Shown here in pieces: positions 8,633 through 17,704 of a stretch of 42,886 nucleotides of DNA. Every line of letters starts with the position of its first letter. The first letter of the stretch is position 1. The translations under genes and the position numbers were made by a program. A model generated the notes under the pieces. The model saw only the letters and a list, made by a program, of their open reading frames with translations. It was not told where the DNA came from and did no database searches. The DNA is from an uncultured Phycisphaerales bacterium (GTDB lineage Bacteria; Planctomycetota; Phycisphaerae; Sedimentisphaerales; Anaerobacaceae): positions 1-42,886 of the forward strand of contig CAIODZ010000049.1 of the NCBI GenBank assembly GCA_903857265.1. The letters are read 5' to 3'.

Positions 8633-10012
8633 TCACACGATAACTTTTGCAATTTCGCGGTAAGTGAAAATCAACAGCGACAAAATCACCAGAAACAATG
8701 CTCTGAGGCAAAGCGTCGAAAAGCCGATCCAGGCAAGCAAAGACCAGCTCAACAGACGGCCCGGAACTAAAAATTGAGAAGAGTCAAACTTGTCGAAATG
8801 GGGCAAAAGCGAAAGTATCGGCTGAAGAAACCAGGTATATACCGAGCTGACATTGCCCCCGACGACATCAAAGGATTCACCGATAAATCCGCTCATATTG
8901 GCCATAGTAAATATGGCCATGCAAAGCAATATCGCAACGGGAAACGACAAAAATGACCCCGCAAAAACAGCAAGCGAGGCAAGAAAAATGAGTCGAACAA
9001 AAATTAACAGGACCGCCCTGATAAAATTGGCGGTAAAAGTGTCGGCTTTGTAAAGCAGCTCAAGACCGTCCTCGAATGGAAAAATAACAGCCGTATCATT
9101 AAGAGGAACATTAAGAAACGCCACGGCAAGATAGCCGTCGCCCGCAACCGCGTCGGCGGGAACTGAAAATTCACGGAACGTGCGTATAACATCTTTTCGT
9201 TCCAGTGAATATATCGGCGTATCAAAATTGGCCGCCAGGCGAAGCTGGCGAACGTCACCGACAACCCACTTACTGTATATCGAAAGGTCCTGAGGATTGA
9301 CCGCAACGTCGTATTTAAATCTTACAAACAAGCTCTGGTTGGGGTCTTTGGGCTTAACGTTATTGAATTCCAGGAGCAGCTCTTCGCCCACCGCGGCGGC
9401 TCGCCTTCTAAGCCCGATACGTCGGCCAAGCTCATTCATATAGTTATGACGAGCAGCCGGATTTTCATCCACACCGGCAGGAACTTCGCCATTCTGTTTA
9501 AGCTTTTTATACGCCTGTTCAAGCTCCTGCGATATATCCGGATTCTCAGGTTTTACCGACATCCTGGCGGTAAAAAACTCGTCCCGAATCTGGGCCATCT
9601 GGGCTTCGTCTGTGTGCAGAACCTTCGGCAAAAAAATTGTAATGCCGTAAATAATAACGGAAAAAAGAACAAGCAAACCCGCGTCTAAAATAACAACTCC
9701 CAGCAATTTACCGAGGACAAACTGAAACCGTCGAATCGGTTTGGTGAGAACGGTATAAACCTGCTTGTCTTTCACATCGCTTGTGAGCGAATACGTGGTT
9801 GTGAAAATGGTAAGCATCGCCAGCAAAAATGCCGTCAGTGACATACCATAGCTGACAAACGCCTGCATGCGCCCCTTTACCGTGCCGTCACCGGTCATAG
9901 TCAATCCCATTACCGGCAGCAGCACAAGCAGCAGAACAATAAAAACAGCGGCGATTTTGAGACGCAGGGCCTGCTTTATCATATTGACAGCGACGGCCCA
10001 GATGCTACGCAT
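8633..10012 (-). CDS. ABC-2-type transporter permease
   Basis: 459-residue membrane subunit of an ABC exporter. Membrane segments fall at about 17-38, 52-72 and 100-125, then a large soluble region (about 130-320), then a cluster at about 335-455. The motif TVLTKPIRRFQFVLGK after the second segment is typical of ABC-2/NosY-like permeases and recurs almost unchanged in the permease at 17705. The start lies inside the end of the ATPase gene (8-nt overlap) with GGAG eight bases upstream, so the two are translationally coupled. The large loop could be a substrate-handling domain; the substrate is unknown. Confidence 0.85.
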   Translation of the reverse strand: MRSIWAVAVNMIKQALRLKIAAVFIVLLLVLLPVMGLTMTGDGTVKGRMQAFVSYGMSLTAFLLAMLTIFTTTYSLTSDVKDKQVYTVLTKPIRRFQFVLGKLLGVVILDAGLLVLFSVIIYGITIFLPKVLHTDEAQMAQIRDEFFTARMSVKPENPDISQELEQAYKKLKQNGEVPAGVDENPAARHNYMNELGRRIGLRRRAAAVGEELLLEFNNVKPKDPNQSLFVRFKYDVAVNPQDLSIYSKWVVGDVRQLRLAANFDTPIYSLERKDVIRTFREFSVPADAVAGDGYLAVAFLNVPLNDTAVIFPFEDGLELLYKADTFTANFIRAVLLIFVRLIFLASLAVFAGSFLSFPVAILLCMAIFTMANMSGFIGESFDVVGGNVSSVYTWFLQPILSLLPHFDKFDSSQFLVPGRLLSWSLLAWIGFSTLCLRALFLVILSLLIFTYREIAKVIV

Positions 10013-11216
10013 TGGCGGAATCTCCGGGATGAGCGTTCTTTGTGTCCGCGCCGGACCGGCCCGTTAATTCGTCGAGAACGCTTTTATTCGGCTGGTCGGA
10101 TTGCGCCGGTGCGGGTTTGGTTTGTGTCGGCTGGGTAACAACCGGTTTTGAATCGGCCTGTTCGGTCAATTCTTTGAGCAGATTTTCATCAGCCGGCGAC
10201 AACGGTGCCGGTTGAGATTTGACCTGTTGCGTATCAGGAACAGCCGGTCGTTCGTCAGAGGCGGAAACGAGCTGGTTAAGTAACGCTTCTCGGTTCGCAC
10301 GGTCATTAGTCCCGGCGGAAAGAAAATTGCTAATCTGCGTCTTGCTTTCCGCACCGCTTGTCGGGACGGCCTGCTGTTGCGCCCTGGCCACGATATTGAT
10401 AAAGAACGTTTCGAGCTTGTCTATCGGCGAGCCGATGGTGTATTCCGCATGCTCTTCGGCAAGCGTTTGTTTTATTTTCTCAATCGCCGCCGGACTTAGA
10501 CGCCCGGTCAGGATTTCGGTCTTATCGGAGTGCCGCAGCAGTTCGCTAACGTCGCCTTCCGCCTGAATCTTGCCGCCATAAAGAATCGCGATTCTGCTGC
10601 ATACATCCTCGACGTCGGCAAGAAGATGACTGCAAAGTAGAATCGTCTTGCCGCGTTTGGCAAGTTCGAGGATAAGGTCTTTGATTTGTCTTGTGCCGAT
10701 TGGGTCGAGGCCCGTGGTTGGTTCATCGAGAATAAGCAGCTCAGGGTCATTTATAAGGGCCTGGGCAAGGCCGATTCTTCTTGCCATACCCTTTGAAAAT
10801 GTCCCGATGGTCCTATTGGCGACGGCCTTCAGGCCGACCATATCCAGCAGCGCCTCGATTCGCATCCTGCGAACCTTCGCGGGCAGTTTGAACAACTGGC
10901 CGTAAAAATCGAGCGTTTCGCGGGCTGTCAGGTATTTATATAGATATGACTCTTCAGGTAAAAATCCTATTCTGCGATTGATTTGCGGGTCGGTGGCATC
11001 GCCCCCGAGAACGATTGCCTTTCCTTTTGTTGGATGAAGCAATCCGAGGAGCATCTTGAGCGTGGTTGTTTTGCCTGAGCCGTTAGGGCCGAGAAAACCA
11101 TAAACCTCGTTGGGGCGAACCTTCAGATTAAGGTCGTCAACGGCTATTACCCTGCTGCGGCCCCACCAGTCGGAGAAAATCTTTGTAAGAGAAAATGTTT
11201 CAATCGCATATTCCAT
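10005..11216 (-). CDS. ABC transporter ATP-binding protein with long C-terminal tail
   Basis: Nucleotide-binding subunit partnering the permease that overlaps its 3' end. Walker A GPNGSGKT at 43-50, signature FSKGMARR at about 140, Walker B LLILDEPTTGLDP at about 160, and an H-loop in LLCSHLLADVEDV. This is the CcmA/NatA-like class found with ABC-2 permeases. Residues beyond about 290 form an unusual extension rich in Gln, Pro, Thr and Ser with short acidic helices (ENLLKELTEQ, SVLDELTG). Typical members stop at about 300 residues, so the extra 100 may contact a partner or be a linear regulatory tail. The start ATG at 11216 has only a weak ribosome site; the gene follows the metal ATPase by 38 bases. 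Confidence 0.92.
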   Translation of the reverse strand: MEYAIETFSLTKIFSDWWGRSRVIAVDDLNLKVRPNEVYGFLGPNGSGKTTTLKMLLGLLHPTKGKAIVLGGDATDPQINRRIGFLPEESYLYKYLTARETLDFYGQLFKLPAKVRRMRIEALLDMVGLKAVANRTIGTFSKGMARRIGLAQALINDPELLILDEPTTGLDPIGTRQIKDLILELAKRGKTILLCSHLLADVEDVCSRIAILYGGKIQAEGDVSELLRHSDKTEILTGRLSPAAIEKIKQTLAEEHAEYTIGSPIDKLETFFINIVARAQQQAVPTSGAESKTQISNFLSAGTNDRANREALLNQLVSASDERPAVPDTQQVKSQPAPLSPADENLLKELTEQADSKPVVTQPTQTKPAPAQSDQPNKSVLDELTGRSGADTKNAHPGDSANA

Positions 11217-11254
11217 AATTTCAGTTAATCCCGTCAGGCCTGTATATAGCTATT

Positions 11255-13195
11255 CTACGCAACCTCACCCGTATGGTGCTGAAGTTCTTCGCCGTGACGA
11301 ACTAAGCGGGCACTATTGAAGACAACGACAAGCGAACCTGCAAAATGAAGTAAGGCCGCCACGGTCGGCACAATCAAACCCGTCAGCGCGATTGACCAGC
11401 CAACAATAATAAAACAAACACCAAAGGCAAGGTTCGAGTTGATAACAAATCGTGTTTTGCGGGACAACTGGACCAAGGCGGGAAGTCGTTTGAGATCATC
11501 ACTCAACAGCGCGATTGAAGCGGAGTTGATTGCGACGTCGGAACCGGCCGCTCCCATCGCTATGCCGAGGTCGCCCGCGGCAAGCGCGGGGGCGTCGTTT
11601 ATGCCGTCGCCAACAACAACAACAATGTAGCCGTCTTTTTTGATTTTTTCCACGATAGCCAGTTTGTCCTGGGGCAGGCAATGTGCCTTGTAATCGGTGC
11701 AACCGAGTTCCGCTGCGACCCGCCCTGCGACTTCGTCCCTGTCGCCCGTCAGCATCGTTACGCGTTTGACGCCAAGTGCGAAAAGGCCTGCTATGGCTTC
11801 TTTTGCCTCGGGCCTGGTTTTATCCTGAAGGCCTATCCACCCGATGCAATTATGGTCCAAAGCAACAAAAAGTGTACTGAAACCCTGCTCCTCATGCATA
11901 GACGGCAGAGTAACATTTGACATATTAACCTGGTTTTCCCTGAGGAACGAATCTCTGCCGACGATTACCCTGCTGCCCGCGACTTTGGCGGAAACGCCTT
12001 TGCCGGGGGTTTCCTGGAAATTATCCACTTCGGGCAAAATGAGATTTGCCTGTTTGGCGACCTCAAGCAAAGCCCTTGCCGCTGGATGCTTGCTCATTTT
12101 TTCAGCAGAGGAGGCCAGCGACAGCAGCGTTGACGGCTCAACCCCATTTGCAGGGGTAAGTTTTGTTACATACAGTCGGCCAGTAGTTACTGTTCCTGTC
12201 TTGTCAAAGACCATCGCGGTGATTTTGCCCGCGGTCTCGAGGTCGGCAACGTTCTTGACGAGTATGCCAAGGCGGGCAGCAGCAGATATCGCCGCAACCA
12301 TCGCGCTGGGCGTCGCCAGAATAAGTGCACAGGGACAGCCAATTACGAGAATTGTTATGGCGATATTGATATTGCCGGTAAAGAACAAGGAAATGCCGGC
12401 AATCATAAGAACGGTCGGCGTGTACCATTTAACATAGCGATCGATAATCCGCATAATCGGTATCTTGGTATGCTCGGCCTCCAAAATCAATGACTGCACC
12501 TTGCCTAAGGTGGTATCTTTGCCCGCCTTGGTAACGGTAATATCGAGAGCGCCCGTAAGATTGCTTGTGCCCGCAAAAACCTGCATACCGGGAACTTTAT
12601 CAACGGGCAGCGACTCGCCGGTAATTGTAGCTTCATTGACCGAGCTTAAACCCTTTACGACGTCGCCATCGACCGGGATATTATCGCCGGGCCTTACCCG
12701 GACAATATCGCCCTGCTTAATCTGGCTAACCATAACTTCGGTTTCAGCGCCGTCGGAATGTAACAGGTTTGCTTTTTGAGGAGTGAGTTTAATGAGTGAT
12801 TCAATCGATGCCCTTGCACCAAGAGCCGTCCGGCTCTCGACCAGTTCACTAAGCAGCATAAAGAACGCAACTACACAGGCGGCAGGATATTGCCGGGTGG
12901 CAATGGCGGCGAGTATCGCAAGGGCCACAAGCTCATCCATATGGGCTTCTTTATGCGCTAAACTTTTAATTGCGTGCCAGATGATAGGCAAGCCAAGCAG
13001 GATTGCGCCAGCGAACGCTAGAATCTCGGTCTGGAAGGCATCAGGGCCGTAAACAAACCATTTGCTTACATAGTGGCTTAGCAGCAGCGTCCCTCCTGCC
13101 AGCGTCCCAAGCAGCGCCAAACTGACGCGAACCTGTTTGCCGTGCGTGTGCTCGACTGATATATCGTCCTTAAAATGCAGATGTTCGTGGGCCAT
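11255..13195 (-). CDS. P1B-type heavy-metal-translocating ATPase
   Basis: Pumps a soft or transition metal cation out of the cytoplasm at the cost of ATP. Seen: TGES actuator loop, CPC ion-site motif at 287-289, phosphorylation site D331 in DKTGT, the HP locus SKHPAARALLE, and the hinge GDGINDAPAL. There is no CxxC metal-binding domain; instead the first 20 residues carry a His cluster (HEHLH, EHTHGK). CPC with a short His tail fits the Zn/Cd/Co (ZntA/CadA-like) branch better than Cu, but selectivity is inferred. Length 646 residues matches members without an HMA domain. It lies 29 bases after an HflK-like gene that also starts with a His-rich tail. Confidence 0.92.
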   Translation of the reverse strand: MAHEHLHFKDDISVEHTHGKQVRVSLALLGTLAGGTLLLSHYVSKWFVYGPDAFQTEILAFAGAILLGLPIIWHAIKSLAHKEAHMDELVALAILAAIATRQYPAACVVAFFMLLSELVESRTALGARASIESLIKLTPQKANLLHSDGAETEVMVSQIKQGDIVRVRPGDNIPVDGDVVKGLSSVNEATITGESLPVDKVPGMQVFAGTSNLTGALDITVTKAGKDTTLGKVQSLILEAEHTKIPIMRIIDRYVKWYTPTVLMIAGISLFFTGNINIAITILVIGCPCALILATPSAMVAAISAAARLGILVKNVADLETAGKITAMVFDKTGTVTTGRLYVTKLTPANGVEPSTLLSLASSAEKMSKHPAARALLEVAKQANLILPEVDNFQETPGKGVSAKVAGSRVIVGRDSFLRENQVNMSNVTLPSMHEEQGFSTLFVALDHNCIGWIGLQDKTRPEAKEAIAGLFALGVKRVTMLTGDRDEVAGRVAAELGCTDYKAHCLPQDKLAIVEKIKKDGYIVVVVGDGINDAPALAAGDLGIAMGAAGSDVAINSASIALLSDDLKRLPALVQLSRKTRFVINSNLAFGVCFIIVGWSIALTGLIVPTVAALLHFAGSLVVVFNSARLVRHGEELQHHTGEVA

Positions 13196-13224
13196 TATTT
13201 ATCTCTCAGGATTTCTCACTAAGT

Positions 13225-14532
13225 TTATTTTCCGGGTTCGGATTTTGGCTTTATCCCAGGGTCCCTGTTGATGAGAACCCTGACATCGGTTGCTTTGCCG
13301 TGCTGCGCGGGCTGAATTACCGTCTTCTCATCGGCGTTGCGAAGAACCTGCTCAATCGCATCCTGATAGACCCTCTGGATGACAAGCTTGGGATACTTTC
13401 GATATTCCGGAAGTATTCTTTGCAGGTACTCGGCGCTCGCCCTGGCGTCCTCGACGACCTTTGTCCGATAGCCGCGTGAATCGGCTATTTGCTCCTGTGC
13501 CCTGCCGGCAACCTGTCCCCATAACTGCTCCTGTTTTTGACTGTCATAGGAACTATCATGCAGAGAGGCAAGCAGCTCGCCGGCAATCGGACCGCCGGTT
13601 TCATTGAGAATCTTTTCCGCATTGAGCTTCGCCTCGCTGATTGCCTTTTGTTTGTTCTGGGTGGCGGTTAAAGACGCCTGGAAGGCAGCCCCTACCTGCC
13701 TGGGCCAGGTTATATCGCGGATTTGAACCGAGACAACTTTAATTCCGCTGTCTAATGCGTTGAGCTTGTTTTGAAGACGCTCTTTGACCCGGTCGGTAAC
13801 CGAGGCCACCTTTTCAAACATCGCCTCTTCGATTGTGTAATTTACCATTGTTGCGACAACCGCGTCGGAGAAAACACTCTCCAGCAGCGGATTTATATTT
13901 TGTTCAATGATGTCCGAATAATTCTGTCCGGCGGAAAGATGGTCATCCTGCACATAGCAGTGCTTGTAGAATCTTTCCGCGTCGGCAATCTGGTAGGTCA
14001 AAACCCACTTGCAGTGAAGGATATTATAATCGCTGCCTTCGGAGACGGCTGCGGCCCCCTCCTGTTTCTCGCCCCTTACCAGGCAATAGCCGTCGGTAAT
14101 GGGATTAAGCGTCGGCCCCGCGTATGATTTTTGGTTGGCCGCGTTATCCATTTCTTCGCCTGGTTTTTGATAATACCAGAACGAATTGATTGCCAGGTTG
14201 ACCTTTTTCTCTACGGGAATTCGAACGATTTCGTGAATCGGATAGGGCAAAAGCAGCTTCAATCCGGGTCCAAGAAGCCGTGCCTCGCCGACTCCGCTGA
14301 TTTTACCGAATCTCAGAACAATCGCTCGTTCGCCAGGCCCTACCGTCCGGATACCGGAAAGCAAAAACAGTATTATCAGTATGACCATTATAACTTTGAG
14401 GACGGCGAAGCTGACCTTTAACGCCCCCGACAGGTAGTCATAGCCTGGGTCCGTCTGCCGCACCTGGCCCGCGTCATCCGGGGTCGCGTGATTATGTTCG
14501 TGCTCGTGATGGTGTCCGTGTTCTTCCGTCAT
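13225..14532 (-). CDS. HflK-like SPFH/band 7 protein with His-rich N-terminus
   Basis: Membrane-anchored SPFH protein of the HflK branch. A His-rich N-terminal tail (seven His within the first 15 residues) precedes one membrane segment at about 43-62; the SPFH domain follows (VGPGERAIVLRFGKI, LGPGLKLLLPYPI), then a coiled-coil region with Ala/Glu-rich repeats. HflK-type proteins form large ring assemblies with HflC and modulate membrane proteases such as FtsH; no ftsH is seen here. I chose ATG 14532 over the in-frame TTG at 14541, because AGGCGG sits too close to the TTG. It is the third of three consecutive SPFH genes and is followed by the metal ATPase. Confidence 0.88.
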   Translation of the reverse strand: MTEEHGHHHEHEHNHATPDDAGQVRQTDPGYDYLSGALKVSFAVLKVIMVILIILFLLSGIRTVGPGERAIVLRFGKISGVGEARLLGPGLKLLLPYPIHEIVRIPVEKKVNLAINSFWYYQKPGEEMDNAANQKSYAGPTLNPITDGYCLVRGEKQEGAAAVSEGSDYNILHCKWVLTYQIADAERFYKHCYVQDDHLSAGQNYSDIIEQNINPLLESVFSDAVVATMVNYTIEEAMFEKVASVTDRVKERLQNKLNALDSGIKVVSVQIRDITWPRQVGAAFQASLTATQNKQKAISEAKLNAEKILNETGGPIAGELLASLHDSSYDSQKQEQLWGQVAGRAQEQIADSRGYRTKVVEDARASAEYLQRILPEYRKYPKLVIQRVYQDAIEQVLRNADEKTVIQPAQHGKATDVRVLINRDPGIKPKSEPGK

Positions 14533-14565
14533 ATCTTTCAAATCCGCCTATGAGACAAACAGCAA

Positions 14566-15459
14566 TTAATCTTTCGGTTTCAGGTCCGGCATTTGCCTGA
14601 GCAGCTTGAACGGCTCGGTATCCGCGCTGATAACAACCGTCGCTCTTTGTTCGAGTATCTTTTTGAGCGCGTCGATATCACGCAGGAACATAGCAAGCTG
14701 CGGGTCCTGTTCGAGCAGCTTATAATACTGTGCGGCCTCGGCGTCGCCCTGTGCGCGAATGGCCTTGGCCCTGGCCTCCGCAGCCGCGAGCAGTTCGGTC
14801 TGCATCGAAAGTGCGTCCGTAACGATTTTCTTGGATGCGGCATTGCCCTCGGCGATTGTCGCCTCGGTCCTGCGGTTCCGCTCGGCCTTCATCCGCTCAA
14901 ATACGTCCTTGCTTACGTCTTCGCTGATTTTGAGCTGCCTGATGCCAATCGTCTTGATTTCAATCCCATAGTCACTTCGCACGGCCTTCTGAATCTCAGC
15001 CAGCATCTCTTTTTCGATTTCATCGAGCTTTATTTTTGCCGGGTCGCTGTTGACAAATTCGGAGAAGTCATGCCTGCCTATGACCTTGTTCTGAGTGTCG
15101 CTTATCTGGGTAAGCAGCTTGTTCTCGGCTTCGGAAATGGTCCCTACCGCGTTAAAAAACGCAAGCGGCTCGGCAACACGCCAGACGACAAACGTGTTGA
15201 CAATAATCGGCACCGCCCCTTTCGTGGGCGTCTCGCCCATCTCGGCCACAAGACCTCTCGACCGCGAATCGAACTTCTGAACCATTTCGATTGGCGGGGG
15301 CCATTTGAAATACAAGCCCGGCTCGGTTATCTGCCGCGTGGCCTTGCCGAAGGTCATCACCAGTGCCGATTCGGTCTCTCGCACCTGGAACATCGTGAAC
15401 ACAAGAGCCAAAATGACAAAAAGCAGAACGATAAAGATGGTTATTGTTATATTTTTCAT
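14566..15459 (-). CDS. HflC-like SPFH/band 7 protein
   Basis: 297-residue SPFH protein of the HflC branch: one N-terminal membrane segment (about 4-23), then VRETESALVMTFGKA and PGLYFKWPPPIEMVQKFDSR, which match the HflC strand pattern, then the AEARAKAIRAQGDAEAAQYY coiled-coil region typical of the family. It should pair with the HflK-like product encoded 33 bases downstream. Its ATG overlaps the stop of the preceding gene as ATGA, implying coupled translation. hflC would be the natural name in a two-gene operon, but with three paralogues here I leave the symbol open. Confidence 0.88.
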   Translation of the reverse strand: MKNITITIFIVLLFVILALVFTMFQVRETESALVMTFGKATRQITEPGLYFKWPPPIEMVQKFDSRSRGLVAEMGETPTKGAVPIIVNTFVVWRVAEPLAFFNAVGTISEAENKLLTQISDTQNKVIGRHDFSEFVNSDPAKIKLDEIEKEMLAEIQKAVRSDYGIEIKTIGIRQLKISEDVSKDVFERMKAERNRRTEATIAEGNAASKKIVTDALSMQTELLAAAEARAKAIRAQGDAEAAQYYKLLEQDPQLAMFLRDIDALKKILEQRATVVISADTEPFKLLRQMPDLKPKD

Positions 15460-17519
15460 TGTGAGCTGCTCTCCTGAACCCCGCCGATATCATACAAACT
15501 CGGCGTTAATTTTTCCTTAAGGTCAACAATAAATGTCTCCGAGTCATTCGGGTCGGCGACAATAACGTATTTCCTGATTGGTCTGAGCGTTTCCTCCAGC
15601 GCGATAAGACGCTGCTGGCGTTTGTAGATTTCAGGCGCAGCCCTGTACGCCTTTACCTGGCTGTCGAAGCGTTCGCCTGTGGCACGGGCGATAGTTGCCT
15701 TTTCAAACCTGTAACCCTGGGCCTCCCGCAGCATACAGAATATATCGCCGTCCGCCTGGCCAAACGCCTTGTCCAGCCGGCCGGCAATCTCATCGGTCTG
15801 CTGACGGTTATTTCCCTGTTTTGCCTTTTGATAATCCGACGCCAGAACGTAAAGGTCGGATGCACCATCGACCGAACCGGCAAGCGTGCTAAGGGCACGA
15901 TTGCGATACCCCTCCGCCATGAGAATTATCCCCCGTTTTTTCTGAATCGCGCCTATAACCTTTTCATAATCAGCGGCAACCTGTGTAGGCGGATGTATCC
16001 CCTGCAGGCCCACAAAAACAATCTCGATGCCAAGGCCCGCCTTGTCCGCGGCGGCCTGGATATTCTGCGTCAGAACCTGCTTGGCTTGTGCCCTGCCTGC
16101 GCCGAGCAAACTTGTCTGCAAAGCGACCTCATCGTCAACCTCAATAGTTGAGCTCGCGGCAAACCTCGCAAGCTCGCGGTAGCATATATCTTCGAGCCGT
16201 TTCTGGGGATTGTCGTGGTTATAAAGAAACGCGTAAATGTCTTTGACACAGTAATGCACGGGGATATTTGCCTTGAGCAAACTCACTGGCACCGCCCCCT
16301 GCGAATTTTTCTCCGCACCGAGACGGCTCGCAACAAGGAGGTTATATTCTTCTTTGTAATGGTCCTTGCCCCACAGCAACGGCTCGCGGATTATCTGCCC
16401 GGTTTTGGGGTCCGTTTTCGGCACGTAGCCGATTTGTAATTCCTTTATATCGCTCGTGGGGTATATTTGAACAATATCGACAGGCCAGGGCCTTTTGAAA
16501 TGGATACCGGGACCGACCAGCCAGACATTGCCTTTGGCGTCTTTCGGATTGCCGAAGTGCTCAACTACCCCCTGCTCATTTGGATTAATAACGATGACGC
16601 AGCTAAGCAGATACAGAGTAATAGCGCCGAAGAAAAAGAGCGGCACAACGGCTTTTTCGAGAAGTTTGTAAAACCACGTCTGGGAAACTTTGAATCCGAA
16701 TTGATAATCGATTGCGCCCGTGGCCGTATGAAGAATTTCGCCCGGCTCGTTGACCAGCCCAAGCAGCCGGCTGTCAAACGCCGACCTGCTGTATTGACCG
16801 GTCAGGCGAGGACGATAGATATCAAATATGACGTTAAGCAGGTTCTCGACACCAAGGATAATGAGCAGGATTGGAATCAAATAATCAATCACCCTGATTA
16901 CGGTGATTATTTTGAACTGAACCAGCGCAAGCGCTATCGCCAAGGCAAACGACAAAATCGCCGAGCCGAACAGGAAACTGCCTCCCGCCCGCAGCGGCTT
17001 CCATTCCGCCTGTCTTGACATCCCGGTCGCGTAACGCGACATCAGGAAGCTCACAAACGCAACAGCAATCATACAAACCGCGCACAACAATGGCTGTTTA
17101 CCGATAGCCGGATTCGAATCCGAAACCCCCCTGAGCAGATACAGGCCTATGGCCGCCTGATAGGCGGCGATAAGGAATGAGAAAATAGGCAGGAACCACT
17201 TTTCAAGCATCGCAAGACGTTTTTGAGCGACGGCGAACAATTGCGCCTGCTCGCCTTTCTGCTGAAAGATTTTATCTGTCCTGTGTTCGCCGGCAAGCGC
17301 GCTCATATCGAGCTTTTCCTGCTCGGCAAGGGTCCGCTGATGGAACTGGATAAGCAAAACCAGCCAGATTAACGCCGAGCCAAGCAGAACAAAACTCTCT
17401 GAATAGACGGATACAAAACCGCTCCATTTGCCGATAAGAATCGTAATGACAAAGAAGATGACGCTGATAATCAGCGACACGATTGCAGCAAGCTTTGCCT
17501 GTCTTGATGATGTTGTCAT
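15456..17519 (-). CDS. Multi-spanning membrane domain fused to HflK-like SPFH domain
   Basis: 687-residue fusion. The N-terminal part has about six hydrophobic segments (roughly 10-30, 35-55, 108-130, 147-165, 182-205, 214-232), then a seventh at about 295-315 directly before an SPFH domain (NEQGVVEHFGNP, VGPGIHFKRPWPVDIVQIYP). The SPFH part continues to about 560 with an Ala/Gln-rich helical region to the end. Ordinary HflK has a single anchor and about 400 residues, so the front 290 residues are an added membrane module. First gene of the long minus-strand run; AGGA lies nine bases before the ATG. Function is presumably as the third subunit of an HflKC-like scaffold; what the membrane module does is unknown. 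Confidence 0.85.
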   Translation of the reverse strand: MTTSSRQAKLAAIVSLIISVIFFVITILIGKWSGFVSVYSESFVLLGSALIWLVLLIQFHQRTLAEQEKLDMSALAGEHRTDKIFQQKGEQAQLFAVAQKRLAMLEKWFLPIFSFLIAAYQAAIGLYLLRGVSDSNPAIGKQPLLCAVCMIAVAFVSFLMSRYATGMSRQAEWKPLRAGGSFLFGSAILSFALAIALALVQFKIITVIRVIDYLIPILLIILGVENLLNVIFDIYRPRLTGQYSRSAFDSRLLGLVNEPGEILHTATGAIDYQFGFKVSQTWFYKLLEKAVVPLFFFGAITLYLLSCVIVINPNEQGVVEHFGNPKDAKGNVWLVGPGIHFKRPWPVDIVQIYPTSDIKELQIGYVPKTDPKTGQIIREPLLWGKDHYKEEYNLLVASRLGAEKNSQGAVPVSLLKANIPVHYCVKDIYAFLYNHDNPQKRLEDICYRELARFAASSTIEVDDEVALQTSLLGAGRAQAKQVLTQNIQAAADKAGLGIEIVFVGLQGIHPPTQVAADYEKVIGAIQKKRGIILMAEGYRNRALSTLAGSVDGASDLYVLASDYQKAKQGNNRQQTDEIAGRLDKAFGQADGDIFCMLREAQGYRFEKATIARATGERFDSQVKAYRAAPEIYKRQQRLIALEETLRPIRKYVIVADPNDSETFIVDLKEKLTPSLYDIGGVQESSSQ

Positions 17520-17704
17520 TTATTAAATTCCTAAAGTTTCTACCGAACCCCAAAAGCAAAGGGCATATAGATATAATAATTCCCGGCTATTTACAAGCCG
17601 GTTGTTGTAACATATAAGAATATATCGCCAAAATTAGACAAAAAACCGTTGCCTAAAACCCAAAAGACGCCGAAAAACGCCGATTTCCAGAAAGGTCGTC
17701 AGGA
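17520..17704. promoter_or_regulatory. Divergent intergenic region with 6-bp dyad
   Basis: Separates the SPFH run (-) from the ABC permease (+), so both promoters should lie here. It is AT-rich around 17566-17640. A perfect dyad CCGGCT/AGCCGG with a 7-nt loop sits at 17583-17601, a possible operator or hairpin. A direct repeat ACGCCGA occurs twice near 17680. I could not fix a convincing -35/-10 pair on either strand. Confidence 0.4.

Noticed and set aside
14593-15477. Long plus-strand frame of 294 codons opposite the HflC-like gene
   Set aside because: Antisense shadow of a clear SPFH gene, Arg/Leu-rich, no recognisable domain or ribosome site.
17670-17700. Twofold ACGCCGA direct repeat before the ABC permease as an operator
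   Set aside because: Only two copies 10 bp apart and next to the ribosome site; too little to claim a binding site.
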